Of a DNA stretch of 64,000 nt, positions 59,397-64,000 are shown in pieces. The stretch comes from an uncultured Clostridia bacterium (GTDB taxonomy: Bacteria > Bacillota > Clostridia > Christensenellales > Borkfalkiaceae). The notes under the pieces were generated by a model. It worked only from the letters and a program-made list of their open reading frames with translations, was not told where the DNA came from and ran no database searches. The stretch's first letter is position 1; every line of letters begins with the position of its first letter. The stretch spans positions 124,001 through 188,000 of the forward strand of contig CAJFQM010000002.1 in NCBI GenBank assembly GCA_904419075.1. The letters run 5' to 3'. A program made the translations under genes and the position numbers.

Positions 59397-60734
59397 ATGA
59401 ATATGCGGGAATTTTCGGGAAAACGGATATGTGTGGCGGTGTCGGGCGGCGCCGATTCCATGGCGCTTTTGCACTTCATGAAAACCCGCGCGCGGGAGGA
59501 CGGATTTTTTCTTTCCGCAGTCAACTGCGAACACGGTATCCGAGGAAAAGAGAGTTTGGACGATTCCCGCTTTGTGAAAGAGATTTGCAGGGAATGGGAA
59601 ATTCCGCTCTTTTTCTTTTCCGCCGACTGTCCCGCGGAGGCCGCGCGGGACAAAGTGAGCTTGGAAACGGCGGCCCGAAATTTTCGATATCGTTGTTTTT
59701 ATTCCCTCCTCGGTATTGAGGCGGATTACATCGCCACGGCGCACCACGCGGACGACGAGGCGGAAACGGTATTGTTCCGGCTCTGCCGCGGTGCGGCTCT
59801 GTCGGGAGCAAAAGGAATGGAACCCGTTTCGGGCAATTTTTTGAGGCCGTTTTTGGATAGGACGAAAGCGGAGATTCTGCAATACGTCGAAAGAGAAAAA
59901 ATTCCTTTTCGGGAGGATAAAACCAATTTCGAGGAAGCCGCTACGCGGAATAAACTGCGGCTCCGGATTCTTCCGGAATTGGAAAAGGCAATCCCGGGAA
60001 CGGCAGGGAATCTGGTGCGTTTTGCACGCTTTGCGGCGGAGGACGACGCGTTTTTATACGAACGGAGCAAAGAGCTTGTGAAAGAAGTTTTTCCGCGCTC
60101 GCGGAGGGATACGGGGTTGAGAATAAAATTCTCCGACAGTCCTCCCCTGATGCGGAGAGCGTGTCTGATCGCGCTGAAAAAGGCAGGGATAGAAAAGGAT
60201 TATACCTCCGCGCACCTCGAAGCGGTATGCTCGCTCGAAAATTTGCAGACGGGAAGCAGAATTTCCCTGCCCGACGGCATAGAAGCCGAACGAACGTATG
60301 ACGAAATCGCGCTGTTTTTCAGAAGGGATTCCGAAAAAGCGGAAAGGCATATCGGAAAGGACTCCGACGGGAGAGATGCGTCGGAAACCGACGACGCGGA
60401 AGGATATATCGCCGAAATTTGCTCTTCGCCGCCGAGCGAAGAAACGCATTTCGGAAAAATTCTCCGTTTCGATGCGGACAGTCTGCCAGATACCGCGGTG
60501 TTTCGATTGAAACGGGAAGGGGATCGATTTGAAAAATTCGGCGGCGGAAGCAAGCCTTTGAAAAAATATCTCATCGATAAAAAAATTCCCAAGGATATAA
60601 GGGAGGAGCTGCCCGTGTTGGCAGAGACGCAAGGGACGGAAGTCTATGCCGTCTGCGGAGTGGAAATTTCCGATAAGATAAAAGTTTCGGAAAAGACCGA
60701 AAGGATAAAATATATTATCGTACGAAAGAAATAG
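59397..60734 (+). CDS. tilS: tRNA(Ile)-lysidine synthetase
   Basis: 445 residues from ATG 59397. PP-loop SGGADS in VAVSGGADSMALLH, then NCEHGIRGKES, TAHHADDEAETVLFRLCRG and a C-terminal TilS domain (FRLKREGDRFEKFGGGSKPLKKYL). It ligates lysine to C34 of tRNA-Ile(CAU), allowing it to read AUA, and is essential. A central acidic insert lies near 325-350. No ribosome site is present upstream; the promoter predicts a leaderless message. Followed 14 bases later by hpt, a pairing conserved in Firmicutes. Confidence 0.94.
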   Translation: MNMREFSGKRICVAVSGGADSMALLHFMKTRAREDGFFLSAVNCEHGIRGKESLDDSRFVKEICREWEIPLFFFSADCPAEAARDKVSLETAARNFRYRCFYSLLGIEADYIATAHHADDEAETVLFRLCRGAALSGAKGMEPVSGNFLRPFLDRTKAEILQYVEREKIPFREDKTNFEEAATRNKLRLRILPELEKAIPGTAGNLVRFARFAAEDDAFLYERSKELVKEVFPRSRRDTGLRIKFSDSPPLMRRACLIALKKAGIEKDYTSAHLEAVCSLENLQTGSRISLPDGIEAERTYDEIALFFRRDSEKAERHIGKDSDGRDASETDDAEGYIAEICSSPPSEETHFGKILRFDADSLPDTAVFRLKREGDRFEKFGGGSKPLKKYLIDKKIPKDIREELPVLAETQGTEVYAVCGVEISDKIKVSEKTERIKYIIVRKK

Positions 60735-60748
60735 AGAGGAGAAATTTC

Positions 60749-61288
60749 ATGAATCAAGATTTGGAACGGATTATGCTGACCGAGGAGCAAATTTCTGCGC
60801 GGGTAAAAGAAGTGGCTGCGCAGCTCGACAGGCTTTACGAGGGGAGGCGGCCGCTCGTCGTCTGTATTTTGAAGGGCAGTATCATGTTCTTTTCCGACCT
60901 CATACGCAATATGAATACGCCGTTGGAGTTGGACTTTATGGCCGTATCTTCCTACGGAAAAGGGAGCGTATCCACGGGCGCGATCGAAGTGAAAAAGGAT
61001 CTGACGACGGATATAGCGGGGCGGGACGTGCTCATCGTCGAGGATATCATCGATTCGGGAAATACGCTCTATAATCTCAAAAAATTGCTCAATTCCCGTT
61101 CTCCTTCCAGCGTGAATATCGTAACGCTTCTGGATAAGCCGGAACGTCGGGAAGTCCCCATGGAGCCGGAGTATACCTGTTTCGTCATCGAGGACGAATT
61201 CGTCGTGGGATACGGCATGGACTATGCCGAGGAATACAGGAATCTTCCGTATATCGGCGTATTAAAGCGTTCGGTCTATGAAAAATAA
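60749..61288 (+). CDS. hpt: hypoxanthine phosphoribosyltransferase
   Basis: 179 residues. PRPP loop VLIVEDIIDSGNTL, preceded by VCILKGSIMFFSDL and DFMAVSSYG, and followed by LLDKPERR and GYGMDYAEEYRNLPYIG. It salvages hypoxanthine (and guanine) to nucleotides. AGAGGAG precedes ATG. Usually tilS-hpt is followed by ftsH in Firmicutes; here a TetR gene follows instead. Confidence 0.95.
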   Translation: MNQDLERIMLTEEQISARVKEVAAQLDRLYEGRRPLVVCILKGSIMFFSDLIRNMNTPLELDFMAVSSYGKGSVSTGAIEVKKDLTTDIAGRDVLIVEDIIDSGNTLYNLKKLLNSRSPSSVNIVTLLDKPERREVPMEPEYTCFVIEDEFVVGYGMDYAEEYRNLPYIGVLKRSVYEK

Positions 61289-61309
61289 CGATAATAAAGA
61301 GGTAAACAG

Positions 61310-61861
61310 ATGTCGAAGATTCCCGACGGAGAAATCGGAGCAGAGTTAAAGGATTATATCGTGACGGGGCTTTTGCGGTTGATGCGGAAAGTTCCCTATG
61401 AACGGATCAAAGTGACGGATATCGTACGCGAAGCGGGCGTCTCCCGTATGACGTATTACAGGCATTTTAAGACGAAATCGGACGTTTTGGCTTCTCTCAT
61501 CGACTATATCATCAAAGACGTCAATCCCGTATGCCATGAAAACAGGCGCAACGGGGACTGGTATCGGTTTTGGCTGACGCTGTTCGACTATGCCGACCGA
61601 TATGCTTCCGCTTTGAAGACGATTATTGCGGCGGGACAGGAACATATCATTTTGGAATGTCTCAATCGGTCTGCGTTTCCGCATCTCCAAAAGGACGAAT
61701 CCTCGGAGACTGCCTACCGCCTGTATTTTTTATCGGGAGCCATGTATAACGTTTTTATCGAATGGCTGAAAAAGGAACAGCGGGAGACGCCCGCCGAAAT
61801 GGCGTCCGTCTGTTGCTCGTTTATGAAAGGCTTGGTTTCCGAAGAAGCGGGAACTTATTAA
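61310..61861 (+). CDS. TetR/AcrR-family transcriptional regulator
   Basis: 183 residues. N-terminal helix-turn-helix about residues 12-60: VTDIVREAGVSRMTYYRHFKTK is the typical recognition segment. The C-terminal ligand domain is of the compact type (YRLYFLSGAMYNVFIEWLKK) seen in TetR_C-type regulators of clostridia. Follows hpt by 21 bases with AGAGG before the ATG, so it may be co-transcribed. Target and ligand unknown; the MATE exporter 2 kb upstream is one candidate. Confidence 0.88.
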   Translation: MSKIPDGEIGAELKDYIVTGLLRLMRKVPYERIKVTDIVREAGVSRMTYYRHFKTKSDVLASLIDYIIKDVNPVCHENRRNGDWYRFWLTLFDYADRYASALKTIIAAGQEHIILECLNRSAFPHLQKDESSETAYRLYFLSGAMYNVFIEWLKKEQRETPAEMASVCCSFMKGLVSEEAGTY

Positions 61862-61862
61862 A

Positions 61863-61900
61863 TAAAAAATCGGACTCCTGAAAAGAGTCCGATTTTTGTT
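61863..61900. terminator. bidirectional intrinsic terminator
   Basis: AAAAATCGGACTC / GAGTCCGATTTTT around CTGAAAA, T-rich on both strands, shared by the converging TetR and lipoprotein genes. Confidence 0.9.
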
Positions 61901-61910
61901 GACGATTTTG

Positions 61911-62894
61911 TTATTTGGCGAACGATGCCGATTTCAGCGTGTAGACCAAAGTGCCCAAATTATAGGAAATGGGAGTTTCCAATTTCAGCATGACGTTGCG
62001 CCAGGTGTTGTTCGTCGCCGCCACCGTCTTGGCATAGTATGCGGTCTGCGTCGCTCCGGGGTTCGTCGCGTTGATGGCAATGGATACGGGACGATAAGTG
62101 ATCGTCTTTTTAGAGGCTTGTCCGTCCACTTCAAATTCAAATTCGTCATCGGCTTCTTCCGCGGGGACGACTTTGACGGTCTGTACGCTTTCGGTGGAGG
62201 CATTATATACGAGAAGCTGTTCGGACGTGGTGAGAGACATTCCGCGGATCGCAAAGAGCAGTTCTTCGTTGTCGATATAAGAATAATCGTCCGAAATAGA
62301 GAAATTCGTAGTTTGTACGGTTCCGTTTTCTTCCGAAAGGTCGGTGAGAGTAGCCGTTCCCGCCGTACATTTGTCCCGATATTCGGTGACAACCTTATAG
62401 TGGTATTCCGCATAGCATCCTTCGAGGGAGGACGGCGCGATGTTTATGGGAGAATGGCTGTAAACTTCTTTTTCGGAATAGATGGGTTGCAGACCCAGCT
62501 GTGTGCTTCTGAACAGCACTTTTGAAGTGAGTACGTCATTAAAGACCTCGGACACCTCCGCCCCGAAAAGGAATTGCACGGAAATTTCCAGCTTTGTCTG
62601 ATAAGAATAGAACAATTCGGTCTTTCCGTCTTCGTTCGCGCGCTGTTCGGTGGAAAGGGTCGTCGTATAAGTCCCTTTTTGGTACTCTACGGAATAGCTG
62701 GAATTGAGTCCGCTGTCCGCTTTCTTTTCCACGTCATAGACGAGCGTTTCGTTCGTACCCGGTGCAACGGTGTTGTTGCCTGTATTTTCGTACCAGTTGG
62801 CGCTGAAATTGGTAGATACGCTCGTGCTGCACGAAGCGAAGAGGACGGCGCTGAGCGCCGCGGAAATTAAAATAAAGGATTTTTTCTTTTTCAT
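61911..62894 (-). CDS. uncharacterised secreted lipoprotein
   Basis: 327 residues. Signal peptide (MKKKKSFILISAALSAVLFA) with lipobox LFASC, so the mature protein is anchored by Cys21 or its neighbour. The rest is Ser/Thr- and Tyr-rich, beta-strand-like, with one Glu-rich stretch (EEADDEFEFEVD). No family recognised. Promoter TTTACA-17-TATAAT lies upstream. Monocistronic, converging on the TetR gene. Confidence 0.75.
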   Translation of the reverse strand: MKKKKSFILISAALSAVLFASCSTSVSTNFSANWYENTGNNTVAPGTNETLVYDVEKKADSGLNSSYSVEYQKGTYTTTLSTEQRANEDGKTELFYSYQTKLEISVQFLFGAEVSEVFNDVLTSKVLFRSTQLGLQPIYSEKEVYSHSPINIAPSSLEGCYAEYHYKVVTEYRDKCTAGTATLTDLSEENGTVQTTNFSISDDYSYIDNEELLFAIRGMSLTTSEQLLVYNASTESVQTVKVVPAEEADDEFEFEVDGQASKKTITYRPVSIAINATNPGATQTAYYAKTVAATNNTWRNVMLKLETPISYNLGTLVYTLKSASFAK

Positions 62895-62971
62895 GAAATT
62901 ACTCCGTCGGGGCGGGATTTTGTGTCTTTCGCCCGTCCGATTTTTTCTTTCTGATATTGCAGTCTTTATTC

Positions 62972-63000
62972 ATTATAGCATATATTTCGGAATTTGTAAA
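62972..63000 (-). promoter_or_regulatory. promoter of the lipoprotein gene
   Basis: On the minus strand TTTACA (63000-62995) and extended -10 TGC-TATAAT (62977-62972), spacer 17. Confidence 0.8.
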
Positions 63001-63185
63001 AACAAATTAGAGATTTCTGCAAATTTAATGTGAAAAAAAGCTGAAATTTTTTTGTCGGATATGCTATAATAGAAGCGGAAATGCGGAAGCGCGGAGCATT
63101 TACAGGTATTGCAGGCTCTGTTCGTGCCGATAATAGAGACGGAAACGGAATTGCGCGCGGTGTTTTTGCGCGGGAGGAAGGAAGA

Positions 63186-64000
63186 ATGACGACGTTGATT
63201 CAAGCGTATACCCTTTCGGAGTGTATGGAGGCGATGGCCGAATATGCCTCCGCTTACGAGCGCGCGGGTACGGGAAATCTGATTTTCTGCGAGGACAGGC
63301 TCACGCTCATTGCGGAACGCGCGCTTGCCCGAGCCACGGGCGGGACGTTTCTTTCGTCCGTCACGACGTTCGCGAGGTTTTTGAAATCGGAGGGGAGAAT
63401 TCTGACGAAACAGGGTTCCGTCATGGCGGTCGGGAATATCATGTCCGAATTGCAGCGGAAAAAGGCGCTGAAATGTTTTACTTCCGCCGCGGGAATCAAA
63501 AACAACGCAAAGTGCGTTTACGAAACGGTTGCACAGCTCGCCGCTTCCGAGGTGACTCCCGAAACATTGAAGGCGAGCCTCGAAGATTTGCCGCAGGACA
63601 TGCTGAAAGATAAGATTTCCGATCTCGCCGCCGTCTATGAAGAATATACTCGTTTTTTGAGAGAGAAAGGGTATGTGGACGAAAGCCGCTATCTCTCCCT
63701 TCTTCCCGGCTGTATCCGCCGCGACGGGAGTCTGAAAGGGAAAAATATTTTTTTCCTCTGTTTCACCTCCTTTACGGCGCAGGCGGCGGAGACGATACGG
63801 GCCGCGGCAGAGACGGCGGAGAATACGATCGGAATTTTCTGCGCGGGAGAGGAGGAAATTTACACCAACCGCGCTTCCTCCGTCTTTTCGAGAATCTGTA
63901 ACGAATCGGGAAAAAAAGTTCGGAAACTCCTCCGCGGAAGAAAACTCGACGGAGAAGCGGAAGTGCTCCGTTCGGGATTATTCGAGCCCGAAAAATTATC
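63186..64000 (+). CDS. addB: AddB-like helicase-nuclease subunit, truncated by window end
   Basis: From ATG 63186 (GAAGGAAG upstream) the frame stays open for 271 codons to the window edge. The visible part resembles the N-terminal inactivated helicase domain of AddB/RexB: NLIFCEDRLTLIAERAL, SSVTTFARFLKSEG, DLAAVYEEYTRFLREKGYVD-type helices, and IFFLCFTSFTAQAAE. No Walker A lysine motif is visible at the start, and the C-terminal nuclease and iron-sulfur cysteines would lie outside. AddAB processes double-strand breaks up to Chi sites. A TATAAT at 63065-63070 is a possible -10. Confidence 0.65.
   Translation, partial: MTTLIQAYTLSECMEAMAEYASAYERAGTGNLIFCEDRLTLIAERALARATGGTFLSSVTTFARFLKSEGRILTKQGSVMAVGNIMSELQRKKALKCFTSAAGIKNNAKCVYETVAQLAASEVTPETLKASLEDLPQDMLKDKISDLAAVYEEYTRFLREKGYVDESRYLSLLPGCIRRDGSLKGKNIFFLCFTSFTAQAAETIRAAAETAENTIGIFCAGEEEIYTNRASSVFSRICNESGKKVRKLLRGRKLDGEAEVLRSGLFEPEKL

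Overview
The window looks like a chromosomal segment of a Gram-positive, anaerobic, spore-forming-lineage bacterium (Bacillota, Clostridia-like). The evidence is spoIIE, bofA and a spoVB-like flippase, a Firmicutes-type pyr operon headed by pyrR with an RNA attenuator, PyrK/PyrD class 1B, solitary EndoA-type MazF, the tilS-hpt pair, an AddB-like nuclease subunit and two [FeFe]-hydrogenase-type proteins. Base composition is moderate (about half G+C by eye) except for one clearly AT-rich HNH gene. I cannot assign a genus. No phage, transposase, rRNA or CRISPR array is visible.

Layout. 0-5 kb: MarR regulator, MacB/FtsX-type ABC transporter, glycerophosphodiesterase and an acetyltransferase interrupted by TGA. 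5.4-9.8 kb: phosphofructokinase, Ppx/GppA and polyphosphate kinase, apparently one operon. 9.9-19.2 kb: tRNA-Ser(GCT), then a giant cell-surface lipoprotein (InlB-type repeats plus about 1,900 residues of BspA-like leucine-rich repeats) broken by a frameshift at a run of eight G, then bofA. 19.3-22.7 kb (minus): flippase, LicD and a GT87-like glycosyltransferase. 22.9-27.1 kb: pyrophosphatase, cysteine hydrolase and two uncharacterised envelope proteins. 27.3-33.5 kb (minus): spoIIE, mazF, pgi, spoVB. 33.5-35.5 kb: LysM protein, a Cys-rich protein of unknown function, metallophosphoesterase. 35.6-42.9 kb: pyrRBCFKDE operon with a recognisable PyrR-binding loop and attenuator, followed by an AT-rich membrane-anchored HNH protein lying between two copies of a 22-nt hairpin. 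43-47.9 kb: galK, galM, trpS, ZIP transporter. 48-51 kb: dut, trmB, iron alcohol dehydrogenase, HAD phosphatase. 51-57.6 kb: a hydrogenase locus containing a degenerate [FeFe]-hydrogenase-like protein with an acidic tandem-repeat tail, a TM1266-type hydrogenase regulator whose ribosome site is buried in a terminator hairpin, a three-gene ABC importer, and an intact group-B-like [FeFe] hydrogenase. 57.8-64 kb: MATE transporter, tilS, hpt, TetR regulator, lipoprotein and the start of an AddB-like gene running off the window.

The strongest candidates for something undescribed are: the hydrogenase locus pairing a catalytic-looking enzyme with an H-cluster protein that lost the proton-relay cysteine; the G8 tract that could switch a roughly 2,790-residue surface protein on and off; the HNH gene lodged in the pyr terminator; and three genes whose promoter -10 boxes place the transcription start exactly on the A of ATG, predicting leaderless mRNAs. 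Functions are read from motifs only; no database search was possible.
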